A stretch of 64,000 bases of DNA from Flavobacterium sp. 83 (GCF_000744835.1 NZ_JQMS01000001.1:3720001-3784000); one strand, 5' to 3'. Shown: positions 1 to 9,910, numbered from the stretch's first letter. Program-made: numbers and translations. Notes: generated by a model not told the origin, from the letters alone.

Positions 1-1
1 A

Positions 2-157
2 AAGCACAAAATTCTGGTATTGTTTGGTCATAAACCAGTGCAAAACATAACCGCTAATTATCAGACTAAAATGGAAACATTACAACTGATTTGCAGTTAT
101 GTCAAACAACACAACATGACCTTTTACACTTTATCGGAATTAAACAATATAAAATAA
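2..157 (+). CDS. C-terminal fragment of a probable polysaccharide deacetylase
   Basis: An open frame enters from the left edge and stops with TAA at 155-157, giving 51 residues without a start. The tail has the pattern LxxICxYxKxxNMxFYTxSEL, which resembles the last strand and helix of the NodB-type polysaccharide deacetylase fold, where the chain usually ends shortly after a 'tf.tlsel' motif. The catalytic His/Asp motifs would lie outside the window, so activity cannot be judged. The family assignment rests on this short tail alone; a different TIM-barrel-like enzyme is possible. Confidence 0.45.
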   Translation, partial: KHKILVLFGHKPVQNITANYQTKMETLQLICSYVKQHNMTFYTLSELNNIK

Positions 158-217
158 GATTTCATTACAACTGCAAAAAGTGTTAATTTTATAAAAGCAC
201 AAATGCTTCGGGTTAAA

Positions 218-360
218 TAGCCCAGACAGGAGTGAAAAGCGTTGAGGAAATAAAGCTATTTTTTTTGTCCTTACAGAGCGACCAGAAAAAGTTCCTGAAA
301 GCACAATAGAAAAAAAATCATTAGCGAGAGCTTGAAATTTAAGGCTGTAATAGCTCCTAA
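218..360 (+). repeat. Structured intergenic repeat, copy A
   Basis: First of three copies of one element (others at 28528-28635 and 35809-35954). It opens with TAGCCCAGACAGGAGTGAAAA and closes with a GCTGTAATAGCTCCTAA-like block; these ends are shared by all copies. The middle is copy-specific and self-complementary here through GCTATTTTTTTT and AAAAAAAATCATTAGC. An inner block GAGCGACCAGAAAAAGTTCCT is shared with copy C but not B. Together with AT-rich flanks it fills the 385-base gap before the antiporter gene. It may be a mobile or transcribed RNA element; the conserved Flavobacterium RNA motifs (for example Flavo-1) are a possible match that I cannot test here. Confidence 0.7.
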
Positions 361-542
361 AAAACTCAAATAGTTTATTTATTTATTTAAAAAAAGGTAA
401 CGGAAAACCAATTGGATTTTAACTTTTACAGGATAATAATTTTTATAAATTTATCTTAAAACTAATGCTTAACAGGAGTGTTTTTTAAAATTTTATCTAT
501 ATTACAAGAATAGAAAAAACCATACAAATAAAGTACTCGCCT

Positions 543-2783
543 ATGAATCCAACAGAAACTGTATCACAAGCTGCACACCATTTAGAACCACTGATTAGCG
601 ATTTAGGATTAATCCTAATGACAGCAGGAGTTGCTGTTTTGTTGTTTAAAAAAATAAAACAACCACTTGTTTTGGGTTATTTGATTGCAGGTTTTTTAGC
701 AGGAAATCATTTTAATTTTTTCCCATCAGTAACAGATATTAAAAGTGTGGAGGTTTGGGCAGAAATTGGTGTAATCTTTTTATTATTCAGTTTGGGTCTG
801 GAATTTAGCTTTAAAAAATTGATGAAAGTAGGTGGTACAGCCTCTATTACCGCGATTACTCAAATTTTCACGATGGTATTGGTGGGTTTTCTAGTAGGTC
901 AGTGGATGGATTGGTCGAAAATGGACAGTATCTTTTTAGGTGTTATTCTTTCGATTTCATCAACAACAATCATTCTCAAAACCTTTGATGAATTAGGCGT
1001 AAAAGCACAAAAATTTGCAGGTATTGTAATAGGCTCGCTCATTGTTCAAGATATAATTGCCATTTTGATGATGGTTTTACTTTCGACAGTTGCTGTGAGC
1101 CAACAATTTTCGGGAAGTGAATTATTCCTATCTGTTTTAAAATTGGTGTTTTTCTTAACAATCTGGTTTATTGGAGGCATCTTTTTTATTCCTACATTAC
1201 TCAAAAGAGCAAAACATTTATTATCAGATGAAATGTTGCTTATTATTTCGCTTGCTTTATGTTTGATGATGGTAATTCTAGCAGCAGATGTTGGTTTTTC
1301 ACCTGCTCTAGGTGCTTTTATCATGGGGTCCATTATTGCCGAAACAACTCAAGCAGAACATATTGAGCATTTAGTAAAGCCTGTTAAGGATTTATTTGGA
1401 GCAATTTTCTTCGTATCTGTAGGAATGTTAATCAATCCACAAACCTTATATGCACATGCTATTCCCGTAATGATTTTGACTATCGTTACCATTTTTGGAC
1501 AATCCATAAGTTCTACAATTGGGGCATTACTTTCCGGGCAACCGTTAAAACAATCTGTACAAACGGGAATGAGTTTGTCACAAATTGGTGAATTTTCGTT
1601 TATCATTGCAACGTTAGGAATGACATTGAACGTAACAAGCTCTTTTTTATATCCTATAGTGGTGGCAGTTTCGGCAGTTACTACCTTTACTACTCCGTTT
1701 ATGATAAAAATGTCTACGCCATTTTCAGAATATTTATCTAGAAAATTACCTAGAAAATGGACCAAAAGCATTGAGCGTTACAGCGCTAATGCTCAGTCAA
1801 TTAAATCAGTTAGCAATTGGCAGATTGTAATCAACGCCTATATTGTTCAAGTTGTCGTTTACTCCGTAATTATATTTGCCGCCATTTTACTTTCGTCAAA
1901 ATATCTTTTACCAATGGTTACTGATTTTAAATTTGGAAATGCTTTAGGCGCATTAATTACGTTAGTAGTACTTTCTCCTTTTTTATGGGCGCTGTCATTA
2001 CGTCGTGTGGCCGTAAATGAAGTGGCAATCTTGCTTGAAGAACGAAAATATCGCGGTCCAATCCTGATGATGTTTTTATTACGATTACTACTCACCATAT
2101 TTTTTATTGGTTTTTTACTAAACATTTTTTTCTCTCCAGTTATTGCTTTCATCACGTTGATTGTAGCTTTAGTTGTTTATTTTGTTTTCCAAAAAAGATT
2201 AAATGCACAATATCACAAAATTGAAAATCATTTCTTAAAAAACCTTAATGCCCGAGAAATTACTAAAGCCAAAAGAAGCCGTAGCGATTTATCTCCTTGG
2301 GATGGGCACATGACTTTTTTCGATATTGCGACAGAGTCAAATATTGCAGGAAAGACATTGGAAGAACTGAAAATCAGAGAGCAAATAGGAATAAATATTG
2401 CATTTATTAAACGAGGGGATATTATGATTAATATTCCCAACAAAAATGAGCGTATATTTCCTGGCGATGAACTATGTGTAATAGGAACAGATTCTCAAGT
2501 GGCTGCATTTAAATCCTATTTGGACCAACATGAAATTGATGTTCCTAATATAATCAAAGAAGCAGAAATTGTGTTGCGACAAATAGAATTAAAAAACGAA
2601 GCATTCATAGGAAAAAGCATCCGTCAATCCCAATTACGAGAAAAAACGAGTGGGTTGATTGTAGGAATAGAAAAAAAAGGAAATCGAATTCTCAATCCGG
2701 AGTCCAATATTATTCTTGAAAAAAATGATATACTTTGGATTGTTGGTGACAAAAAATTATTAGCCGATTTAGTTCATGATTAG
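543..2783 (+). CDS. KefB-like CPA2 cation:proton antiporter with two C-terminal RCK_C domains
   Basis: 746-residue inner-membrane protein. Residues about 15-400 form the CPA2 Na+/H+ exchanger core (hydrophobic helices, GAFIMGSIIAET and FFVSVGMLINP motifs), expected to exchange K+ or Na+ for protons. Residues about 425-560 add some four or five further membrane helices. The end carries two TrkA-C (RCK_C) regulatory domains, about 590-660 and 672-746, the second ending in the typical DILWIVG segment. The NAD-binding RCK_N domain of classical KefB/KefC is absent, so regulation is more likely by a small ligand bound at RCK_C. The gene stands alone and is closed by a bidirectional hairpin. The ion specificity is not deducible. 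Confidence 0.9.
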   Translation: MNPTETVSQAAHHLEPLISDLGLILMTAGVAVLLFKKIKQPLVLGYLIAGFLAGNHFNFFPSVTDIKSVEVWAEIGVIFLLFSLGLEFSFKKLMKVGGTASITAITQIFTMVLVGFLVGQWMDWSKMDSIFLGVILSISSTTIILKTFDELGVKAQKFAGIVIGSLIVQDIIAILMMVLLSTVAVSQQFSGSELFLSVLKLVFFLTIWFIGGIFFIPTLLKRAKHLLSDEMLLIISLALCLMMVILAADVGFSPALGAFIMGSIIAETTQAEHIEHLVKPVKDLFGAIFFVSVGMLINPQTLYAHAIPVMILTIVTIFGQSISSTIGALLSGQPLKQSVQTGMSLSQIGEFSFIIATLGMTLNVTSSFLYPIVVAVSAVTTFTTPFMIKMSTPFSEYLSRKLPRKWTKSIERYSANAQSIKSVSNWQIVINAYIVQVVVYSVIIFAAILLSSKYLLPMVTDFKFGNALGALITLVVLSPFLWALSLRRVAVNEVAILLEERKYRGPILMMFLLRLLLTIFFIGFLLNIFFSPVIAFITLIVALVVYFVFQKRLNAQYHKIENHFLKNLNAREITKAKRSRSDLSPWDGHMTFFDIATESNIAGKTLEELKIREQIGINIAFIKRGDIMINIPNKNERIFPGDELCVIGTDSQVAAFKSYLDQHEIDVPNIIKEAEIVLRQIELKNEAFIGKSIRQSQLREKTSGLIVGIEKKGNRILNPESNIILEKNDILWIVGDKKLLADLVHD

Positions 2784-2794
2784 GGATAAAAAAA

Positions 2795-2826
2795 AAGTGC
2801 AAGAAACGAATCTTGCACTTTTTATC
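2795..2826. terminator. Bidirectional terminator between antiporter gene and guaB
   Basis: Perfect 9-bp stem AAGTGCAAG/CTTGCACTT (2795-2803 with 2812-2820) with A-run on one side and T-run on the other, between convergent genes. Confidence 0.85.
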
Positions 2827-2846
2827 ATTTGTCTTTTCAGACTATT

Positions 2847-4319
2847 TTATCTCGAATAATTCGGTGCTTCTTTAGTAATTGTCACATTATGCGGATGACT
2901 TTCATTGATTCCACTCGCAGTAATGCGAACAAAACGACCTGTATCTTGTAAAGTTGGAATATCTTTTGAACCACAATATCCCATTCCGGCACGAAGACCA
3001 CCAATGAATTGTTGCATACTTTCATTCAATTCTCCTTTGTAAGGAACTCGTCCTACAATTCCTTCCGGCACCAGTTTCTTAACGTCATCTTCCACATCTT
3101 GAAAATAACGATCTTTAGATCCTTCTTGCATCGCTTCTACAGAACCCATTCCACGGTATGATTTGAATTTTCTTCCTTCGAAAATGATAGTTTCTCCAGG
3201 AGATTCCATTGTTCCGGCTAATAAGGAACCTAACATCACACAATCAGCACCAGCAGCGATAGCTTTAGGAATATCACCAGTGTAACGAATTCCACCATCT
3301 GCAATTACAGGAACTCCAGTACCTTTAATCGCTGCCGCAACTTCAAGTACCGCAGAAAATTGTGGAAAACCAACACCTGCAACGATACGAGTTGTACAAA
3401 TAGAACCAGGTCCAATTCCTACTTTTACACCATCTGCACCATTTTCTACAAGATATTTGGCTGCTTCAGGAGTAGCAATATTACCAACAATAACATCTAA
3501 GTCAGGGAATTTAGCTTTAACTAATTTTAGCACATCTACAACTCCTTTTGTATGTCCGTGAGCTGTGTCAATTATAACTGCGTCTACTCCAGCATTAACT
3601 AAAGCAGTCGCTCTTTCAACAGCATCTGCAGTAACACCTAATGCAGCGGCAACACGTAAACGTCCGTATTTGTCTTTGTTTGCATTTGGTTTTTGAGTCA
3701 ATTTAGTAATATCTCTAAACGTAATTAAACCTACTAATTTATAATCAGCATTTACTACCGGAAGTTTTTCGATTTTATACCCTTGCAAAACTACTTCGGC
3801 TTGTTCAAGAGAAGTACCTTCGGCAACAGTTACCAAGTTTTCACTAGTCATTATCTCGACGATAGGTCTGGCATTGTTTTTTTCGAAACGTAAATCTCTA
3901 TTGGTAACAATCCCTTTCAATATTTTATTTTCATCGACAATTGGAATACCACCAATTCCGAATTCTTTCATTGCATTTTTAGCATCGGCTACAGTCGAAG
4001 TCAATGGCAAAGTCACTGGATCAATAATCATCCCTGATTCAGCTCTTTTTACTTTACGAACTTTTGCAGCTTGTTGCTCAATAGTCATGTTTTTATGTAA
4101 AACACCAATCCCTCCTTCTTGCGCCATAGCAATTGCCATTGCGCTTTCGGTAACAGTATCCATAGCAGCGGACACAATAGGTACATTAAGTGTTATGTTT
4201 CTTGAAAATTTTGATTGAATACTCACTTCGCGTGGAAGAACATTTGAGTAATTAGGAACTAATAGTACATCATCGTAAGTTAATCCTTCGCCGATAATCT
4301 TAGAATTGTGTGCGATCAT
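2847..4319 (-). CDS. guaB: Inosine-5'-monophosphate dehydrogenase
   Basis: 490 residues, the usual bacterial length. It oxidises IMP to XMP with NAD+, the committing step of guanine nucleotide synthesis, in the cytoplasm. The TIM barrel begins [12 protein letters not shown]; a CBS-domain pair interrupts it at about 97-205; the active-site loop GPGSICTTR places the nucleophilic Cys at 308; the RGMGSVEAM flap segment follows. A TATATTTG promoter lies 30 bases upstream of the ATG. The gene is monocistronic, convergent with the antiporter gene. I see no purine riboswitch in the short leader. Confidence 0.98.
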   Translation of the reverse strand: MIAHNSKIIGEGLTYDDVLLVPNYSNVLPREVSIQSKFSRNITLNVPIVSAAMDTVTESAMAIAMAQEGGIGVLHKNMTIEQQAAKVRKVKRAESGMIIDPVTLPLTSTVADAKNAMKEFGIGGIPIVDENKILKGIVTNRDLRFEKNNARPIVEIMTSENLVTVAEGTSLEQAEVVLQGYKIEKLPVVNADYKLVGLITFRDITKLTQKPNANKDKYGRLRVAAALGVTADAVERATALVNAGVDAVIIDTAHGHTKGVVDVLKLVKAKFPDLDVIVGNIATPEAAKYLVENGADGVKVGIGPGSICTTRIVAGVGFPQFSAVLEVAAAIKGTGVPVIADGGIRYTGDIPKAIAAGADCVMLGSLLAGTMESPGETIIFEGRKFKSYRGMGSVEAMQEGSKDRYFQDVEDDVKKLVPEGIVGRVPYKGELNESMQQFIGGLRAGMGYCGSKDIPTLQDTGRFVRITASGINESHPHNVTITKEAPNYSR

Positions 4320-4349
4320 TGCAATTTGTAGTTGTAGTTAAATTGCGTG

Positions 4350-4357
4350 CAAATATA
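4350..4357 (-). promoter_or_regulatory. Probable guaB promoter, -7 element
   Basis: TATATTTG on the minus strand matches the Bacteroidota TAnnTTTG -7 consensus, 30 bases before the guaB ATG. No convincing -33 TTTG is visible. Confidence 0.55.
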
Positions 4358-4459
4358 GACAATCTTAAGCGAAAAAACGATAGTTTTTTATAATAAATGA
4401 TTAAATTGCATTAATAGCCAATTATTTCTATCCCGAACTACAGTATTATTTACAATCTA

Positions 4460-4467
4460 TAAATTTG
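4460..4467 (+). promoter_or_regulatory. Probable promoter of the P-type ATPase gene, -7 element
   Basis: TAAATTTG fits the TAnnTTTG consensus and ends 14 bases before the ATG at 4482. Confidence 0.5.
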
Positions 4468-4481
4468 ATTCATTTCTTTTC

Positions 4482-6983
4482 ATGACTGAAGCTAAACAAC
4501 AATTAAAAGGACTTTCAAATGATGAAGTCATTCAATCAAGAGCAAAGTACGGTTCTAATTCCATAGCACATCGGGGTAAAAATAATTTCTTCACTTCTTT
4601 AATCGAAATGGTTAAAGAGCCTATGTTTTTATTACTCCTAACTGCTACCAGTATCTATTTCATTACAGGAGATTTTGGAAATGGAATTTTCATGACCATC
4701 GCTATACTAATAGTTTCTACTATTTCTCTTTATCAGGAATCAAAAAGTAGGAATGCAATTGAGGCTTTAAAGAAATTATCACAGCCCAAAAGTAAAGTCA
4801 TTCGCAATGGCGAAATAATGGAAATTCCAAGTGAGGAAATTGTCTTGGGAGATTTGATTCAAACGGAAGAAGGTACCTTTATCCCAGCCGACGGCATCAT
4901 TTTACAATCCAACGATTTCTCCGTAAACGAATCTATTCTTACAGGTGAATCGCTTTCTGTTTTTAAAAACGAATCTTCCGATAACCAACATGTGTTTCTA
5001 GGAACAATTGTTACCGGTGGTTTAGCAATTTGTGAAGTAACTGCTATTGGCAACCAAACAAAACTAGGTAAAATAGGTAAAAGTCTAGAAACAATTATAG
5101 AAGACAAAACGCCTTTGCAAATGCAAATAGGCAACTTTGTAAAAAAAATGTCTTTCATAGGACTAGTCATTTTTGGTATTGTTTGGTCGATTAATTATTA
5201 CAATTCAAACGATGTTTTAGACAGTCTATTGAAAGCATTAACCTTAGCAATGAGTATTATTCCAGAGGAAATTCCTGTTGCATTTACCACTTTTATGGCA
5301 CTTGGTGCCTGGCGATTAATGAATATGGGGGTTATTGCAAAACAGACAAAAACGGTTGAAACCTTGGGTAGCGCTACCGTAATTTGTACTGATAAGACAG
5401 GAACCATTACCGAAAACAAAATGAGTCTGGCGCAATGGTATACATTTTCGTCGAATGAAATTTCGAATCCAAAAGAAGTTCCAAGTAGCGAAGACAAGGA
5501 ATTAGTAACACTCTCTATGTGGGCCAGTGAACCTATCCCGTTTGATGCAATGGAAATTGCACTACATGAAGCGTATTCAAAATTAGAAATTACCGATGAA
5601 CGTCCTAATTTCAAATTAATCCATGAATATCCATTGAGCGGAAAGCCTCCTATGATGACTCATGTTTTTGAAAACCAAAACGGAACAAGAATTATTGCTG
5701 CCAAAGGTGCTCCGGAAGCATTGATTGCAAGCTCCAATTTATCCGAAAAAGAAAAACAACAAATCCTTACGGCAATGACAACTATGGCTAAAGCTGGATT
5801 CCGCGTTTTAGGTGTTGGTGTTGCTGATTTCTCAGGAACAGATTATCCAAAAAAACAGCAGGATTTTTCATTTCATTTTAAAGGCTTAGTTGCTTTTTAC
5901 GATCCTCCAAAAGAAAATATAAAAACGGTTTTTGAAACATTTTATAAAGCAGGAATTCAGGTAAAAATAGTTACAGGTGATAATGCAGAGACAACTGCCA
6001 CGATTGCTAAACAAATTGGTTTTCAAAACCCAGAAAAAACATTGAATGGAGATGAATTAATGGCAATGGATGAAGCAACGCTAAAAGAAAAAGTGATGGA
6101 AACAACCATTTTCACAAGAATGTTTCCTGAAGCCAAACTCAAAATTATAAAAGCACTAAAAGATAACAACCAAATTGTAGCCATGACTGGTGACGGTGTG
6201 AATGATGGTCCTGCCCTAAAATCGGCTCACATAGGAATAGCTATGGGCAAAAAAGGTACCGAAATTGCCAAACAAGCTGCTAATCTTATTTTAGTTAACG
6301 ATGATTTTTCTAAAATGATTGATGCGATTGCAATGGGCCGAAAAATATATAACAATTTAAAAAAAGCCATACAATACATCATTTCGATACACATTCCTAT
6401 CATCATGATTGTCTTTATTCCTTTGGCATTAGGATGGTTATATCCTAATATTTTCTCTCCTGTGCATGTTATTTTTCTAGAAATAATTATGGGCCCAACT
6501 TGTTCTATTATTTATGAAAATGAACCCATGGAGCGTAACTTAATGCTGTTGAAACCAAGGCCTTTTACTACCACTTTTTTCAACCTGAAAGAGATTGCCA
6601 TTAGTATAATTCAAGGTATAATTATCACAATAGGACTTTTATTTGTCTATCAATATTGTGTGGCTGACAATTGTTCTGAAAGTGTAACAAGAACTACTGT
6701 TTTCTTAACATTAATAGCTTCAAATATTTTCTTGACACTTACTAATCGTTCCTTTTACTATTCTATATTTACAACTTTAGGCTATAAAAACAATTTAGTA
6801 CTGCTTATTATTGGTATGACCATTCTAATTACAGCATTGTTGCTTTTTGTTCCTTTATTTGCTCATTTTTTCCAGTTCGAAAGTGTTTCTGGAACACAAA
6901 TAGGAATGAGTATTTTAGTGGGATTGGTTTCAGTACTTTGGATAGAAATTTACAAATGGTTCAAAAGAAGAAGCCATCAGTAA
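4482..6983 (+). CDS. Cation-translocating P-type ATPase, P2-like, substrate uncertain
   Basis: 833-residue membrane pump that drives cation export or exchange by ATP hydrolysis. Visible features are the actuator TGES at 154-157, PEEIP in M4 at 261-265, the phosphorylated Asp304 in DKTGTITEN, the hinge TGDGVNDGPAL, and about ten membrane helices. It resembles P2A calcium pumps in size and N-terminus, but M4 reads PEEIP instead of PEGLP, and M6 carries EIIMGPTCS (about 667-675) where calcium pumps have their Asn/Asp ligands. Calcium transport should therefore not be assumed. The next gene is convergent, 6 bases away, so the pump appears monocistronic. Confidence 0.9.
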   Translation: MTEAKQQLKGLSNDEVIQSRAKYGSNSIAHRGKNNFFTSLIEMVKEPMFLLLLTATSIYFITGDFGNGIFMTIAILIVSTISLYQESKSRNAIEALKKLSQPKSKVIRNGEIMEIPSEEIVLGDLIQTEEGTFIPADGIILQSNDFSVNESILTGESLSVFKNESSDNQHVFLGTIVTGGLAICEVTAIGNQTKLGKIGKSLETIIEDKTPLQMQIGNFVKKMSFIGLVIFGIVWSINYYNSNDVLDSLLKALTLAMSIIPEEIPVAFTTFMALGAWRLMNMGVIAKQTKTVETLGSATVICTDKTGTITENKMSLAQWYTFSSNEISNPKEVPSSEDKELVTLSMWASEPIPFDAMEIALHEAYSKLEITDERPNFKLIHEYPLSGKPPMMTHVFENQNGTRIIAAKGAPEALIASSNLSEKEKQQILTAMTTMAKAGFRVLGVGVADFSGTDYPKKQQDFSFHFKGLVAFYDPPKENIKTVFETFYKAGIQVKIVTGDNAETTATIAKQIGFQNPEKTLNGDELMAMDEATLKEKVMETTIFTRMFPEAKLKIIKALKDNNQIVAMTGDGVNDGPALKSAHIGIAMGKKGTEIAKQAANLILVNDDFSKMIDAIAMGRKIYNNLKKAIQYIISIHIPIIMIVFIPLALGWLYPNIFSPVHVIFLEIIMGPTCSIIYENEPMERNLMLLKPRPFTTTFFNLKEIAISIIQGIIITIGLLFVYQYCVADNCSESVTRTTVFLTLIASNIFLTLTNRSFYYSIFTTLGYKNNLVLLIIGMTILITALLLFVPLFAHFFQFESVSGTQIGMSILVGLVSVLWIEIYKWFKRRSHQ

Positions 6984-6989
6984 CTATAA

Positions 6990-8384
6990 TCAATAAGGCT
7001 CATTACTATCTTTGAAAATAATATTTAATCCCAATTGAAAAGAAAGACTATTCGCTTTTGCCAAATCACGATATTCTAAAAGATTATCCGCGAGAGCATA
7101 TAAATTAAGTTTTCCAAACTGTCCTGATAATCCTAATCCAATGTTTTTATAAGAATATGAATCTAATGTGTAGGTTGCCTTCATTTCTAAAGAATTAAAG
7201 ACACGCCTTCTATAGTAGGTGGTGAAAGCCATAAAAGGTAGTCTTGGAGTAGACATTATAAATAATTGAGCACCTACAGCATTTTTATATCCGGAAGCAA
7301 TTCCTTCACAATTACAATCTTTACTTCTTGCATCATCGAAGGAATATTGAAAGGAAGAATTAAATTTTGCTGGACGCCAAGTAGTATATTTAGTATATAA
7401 AGTATCCAATGGAATTGCATCCTTAAATTCCTGATATACATTTCCTGAAGAATTCCCATTTGTAAAATTAGGAGTAATACCTTCATATTTATAATACCCT
7501 TTATAGGTGAAAGTTTCCACATTTTTAGAATGTTTTATAAATCCAACATCAACAATACTTGCCGTAAACTGAATATTTTTTTTAGGATAATACGTAAGGC
7601 CTGCATCAAAACCAAGCCCTAAATCACCTCCAAAAAAAGCTTTTTTAGTGATGTCTTTTACTATATCACCTGAATAATCTTTTTCAGTATATTTTGAAAT
7701 TCCGGAGGTATTGAGTTCTAAATTAGAAGAAATAACTTGTTCATAAATTCCATTAGTAGAAGGAATTGTATAAATATATCCAGAGTTATTAGTAGAGGTA
7801 ACATTAAAAGCACTGGAATAAATTTTCCCTCTACCCCCAACGATCAAATTCTCATTAATATTTTTATGATATCCAATATGAAGAACCGAAAGCATTTCGG
7901 CCTTAACATTCAAATCCCCTAAATTAAAGACTTTTCCTAAATAATCTCTATTCCCGTCTAAAGCAAGTGTAGCTAAATCTTTAGGCATATAACTCAGAAA
8001 ATCAAATTCCTGATACATTCCAAAAGAAACATAAGAATTACTTTCCCAATCGCCTACTTTGAAACCTCCATTGAATAATTCAATCTGCTCGTTGATTGTT
8101 GCTTTATCTTTTCTGGTGGTAGAAAATACAACATTCCGTAATTTTACATTAAAATCAACTCCGTCATTGGCAAACAAATCATAGGCTGAGAATCCGCTGG
8201 AGCCAATATTAGCAGAAATTCCAGATAATAAAGGAATTCCAAAATATCCTTTGTACTTCACATCAGAACCAGGGTTAGCCATCAAAGACTGAGGAACTGA
8301 GGTGAAATTATATAAAATTTGTTTGTTTTGGGAAATCGATTTAACCGATATCAACAGTACTAAAAGAAAGATTATTTTTCTCAT
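6990..8384 (-). CDS. DUF5723 family outer-membrane beta-barrel protein
   Basis: 464 residues with a signal peptide (cleavage after about residue 18, ...SVKSISQ). The rest is a chain of amphipathic strands rich in G, Y, F and N, as in outer-membrane porin-like barrels, ending with FQLGLNIIF. Sequence style and the early SLMANPGSDVKYKGYFG match the DUF5723 family of Bacteroidota, whose function is unknown. The start ATG overlaps the stop of the upstream lipoprotein gene as ATGA, so the two are translationally coupled. Confidence 0.75.
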   Translation of the reverse strand: MRKIIFLLVLLISVKSISQNKQILYNFTSVPQSLMANPGSDVKYKGYFGIPLLSGISANIGSSGFSAYDLFANDGVDFNVKLRNVVFSTTRKDKATINEQIELFNGGFKVGDWESNSYVSFGMYQEFDFLSYMPKDLATLALDGNRDYLGKVFNLGDLNVKAEMLSVLHIGYHKNINENLIVGGRGKIYSSAFNVTSTNNSGYIYTIPSTNGIYEQVISSNLELNTSGISKYTEKDYSGDIVKDITKKAFFGGDLGLGFDAGLTYYPKKNIQFTASIVDVGFIKHSKNVETFTYKGYYKYEGITPNFTNGNSSGNVYQEFKDAIPLDTLYTKYTTWRPAKFNSSFQYSFDDARSKDCNCEGIASGYKNAVGAQLFIMSTPRLPFMAFTTYYRRRVFNSLEMKATYTLDSYSYKNIGLGLSGQFGKLNLYALADNLLEYRDLAKANSLSFQLGLNIIFKDSNEPY

Positions 8385-8932
8385 TGTATAACTAAATAAG
8401 CCGTTACACTCGAACGCAATTTGATACTTCCTATACTATTTTCGGTTACTACAGGCCCAGGGAACATTCTCAGGATGAAAGCAATTTTAGTAGTTCTTTT
8501 CAATAAATCAAGTTTAGTATTTGCAAACATATCGGTTTTAGTCACCAAATTTTCAATGCCTGTATAATCAGGTATAACAAAATTAGTTGAATAAAGAACC
8601 TGATCATTTTTGTCCAAATACACTAAGTCTAAAGCGTAAGCTCTATTTATGGTGTTATTAATTTCAAAATAAAAATCAGCCCTTGCTAAATTATTTTTAA
8701 AAAAAGCATCATTAAAAACATCAACGGTAGGTGTATCAATAGTTACAGTTTGTTCCACTCCATTAGTTACAAACTGATTTGCTGGAACATCAAAATAAGC
8801 CAAATTAGCAACAACAACAGGTTCTAATTTTAAATCATTTGCCTGATTAAAATCAAGATTACTTGAACAAGAAAAAGATAATAATCCCAGAATTAGCATT
8901 CCTAAAACCCTATTAAAAGCCAGTAGTTTCAT
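8381..8932 (-). CDS. Predicted lipoprotein co-translated with the DUF5723 protein
   Basis: 183 residues. A hydrophobic N-terminus is followed by the lipobox LLSFSC, so it should be lipid-anchored at about Cys22. The remainder looks like a beta-rich extracytoplasmic domain; I recognise no named family. It overlaps the downstream barrel gene by 4 bases, suggesting that the lipoprotein works with the barrel, perhaps in its assembly or as a periplasmic partner. This is inference from gene order only. Confidence 0.75.
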   Translation of the reverse strand: MKLLAFNRVLGMLILGLLSFSCSSNLDFNQANDLKLEPVVVANLAYFDVPANQFVTNGVEQTVTIDTPTVDVFNDAFFKNNLARADFYFEINNTINRAYALDLVYLDKNDQVLYSTNFVIPDYTGIENLVTKTDMFANTKLDLLKRTTKIAFILRMFPGPVVTENSIGSIKLRSSVTAYLVIQ

Positions 8933-9031
8933 TGTATTTTATTTATTAAAATCAATCTCGTTATTACTAAACTACCAACGCAGCAAAGTGCTACATATTA
9001 TTTTAATCCCTCTTGTAAAAGCTGTCTTTTT

Positions 9032-9895
9032 CTAATGAAACGCTCCAAACAACTTAGAAGCTTCATTATAAGCACTTTCAAAACTCATAGGACTTGTGTT
9101 GGTATTTTCTTTTTGAGAAGTAAAATAGGACAATAATTTCTCGGTAGGCATATTTCCTGTTAAGTTATCTGTTGCCATGGGACATCCTCCAAAACCTTGG
9201 ATTGCTCCATCAAAACGTCGGCAACCTGCTTTGTAAGCTGCATCAATTTTCTCAAACCATTTATCAGGGGTAGTATGAAGATGGGCACCAAACTCTATTT
9301 GGGGATATTTTGGAATTAAATTTGAAAATAAATAGGAGATTACATCTGGTGTTGAACTTCCCACTGTATCCGAAAGCGAAAGGATTTTAACTCCCATATC
9401 AGATAATTTTTGGGTCCACTCGCCTACTATTTCGGTATTCCAAGGATCTCCATACGGATTTCCAAAACCCATCGAAAGATATGCTACTACTTCTTTATTG
9501 CTTTTGTAAGCAATTTCAAGAATTTCTTGCAACGTAACCAAAGATTCCGCTATTGTTTTGTGCGTATTTCTCATTTGGAAATTCTCTGAAATCGAAAAAG
9601 GAAAACCTAAATAGTTTATTTCAGGATGAACAGAGGCTAAAGCTGCGCCTTGTGTATTAGCAATAATCGCAAGAAGTTTGCTTCTGGTTTGTGACAAATC
9701 AAGTTGTGATAAAACTGCTGCGGTATCCTGCATTTGCGGAATCGCTTTTGACGAAACAAAACTTCCAAAATCTATGGAATCAAATCCTACACGCAATAAA
9801 GATTGTATATAAGATACTTTTCGCTCAGTAGGAATAAATTGCTTAATGCCTTGCATGGCATCGCGTGGACATTCTATAATTTTTATTGGTTCCAT
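9032..9895 (-). CDS. Hydroxymethylglutaryl-CoA lyase
   Basis: 287 residues from the chosen start. It splits 3-hydroxy-3-methylglutaryl-CoA into acetyl-CoA and acetoacetate, the last step of leucine breakdown. The HMGL TIM barrel is clear: ECPRDAMQG at the start (Arg11), metal ligands in GAHLHTT (His205, His207), and the signature DGAIQGFGGCPMA with catalytic Cys238. The frame is open eight codons further upstream, but those codons include the TATCTTTG promoter element at 9903-9910, so the internal ATG at 9895 is the real start and the mRNA is nearly leaderless. Leucine dehydrogenase at 18139-19245 may feed the same pathway. Confidence 0.93.
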   Translation of the reverse strand: MEPIKIIECPRDAMQGIKQFIPTERKVSYIQSLLRVGFDSIDFGSFVSSKAIPQMQDTAAVLSQLDLSQTRSKLLAIIANTQGAALASVHPEINYLGFPFSISENFQMRNTHKTIAESLVTLQEILEIAYKSNKEVVAYLSMGFGNPYGDPWNTEIVGEWTQKLSDMGVKILSLSDTVGSSTPDVISYLFSNLIPKYPQIEFGAHLHTTPDKWFEKIDAAYKAGCRRFDGAIQGFGGCPMATDNLTGNMPTEKLLSYFTSQKENTNTSPMSFESAYNEASKLFGAFH

Positions 9896-9902
9896 AGAAA
9901 AC

Positions 9903-9910
9903 CAAAGATA
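9903..9910 (-). promoter_or_regulatory. Promoter of HMG-CoA lyase, leaderless arrangement
   Basis: TATCTTTG on the minus strand, only 7 bases before the ATG. It decides the start codon and implies an mRNA with almost no leader. Confidence 0.6.
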
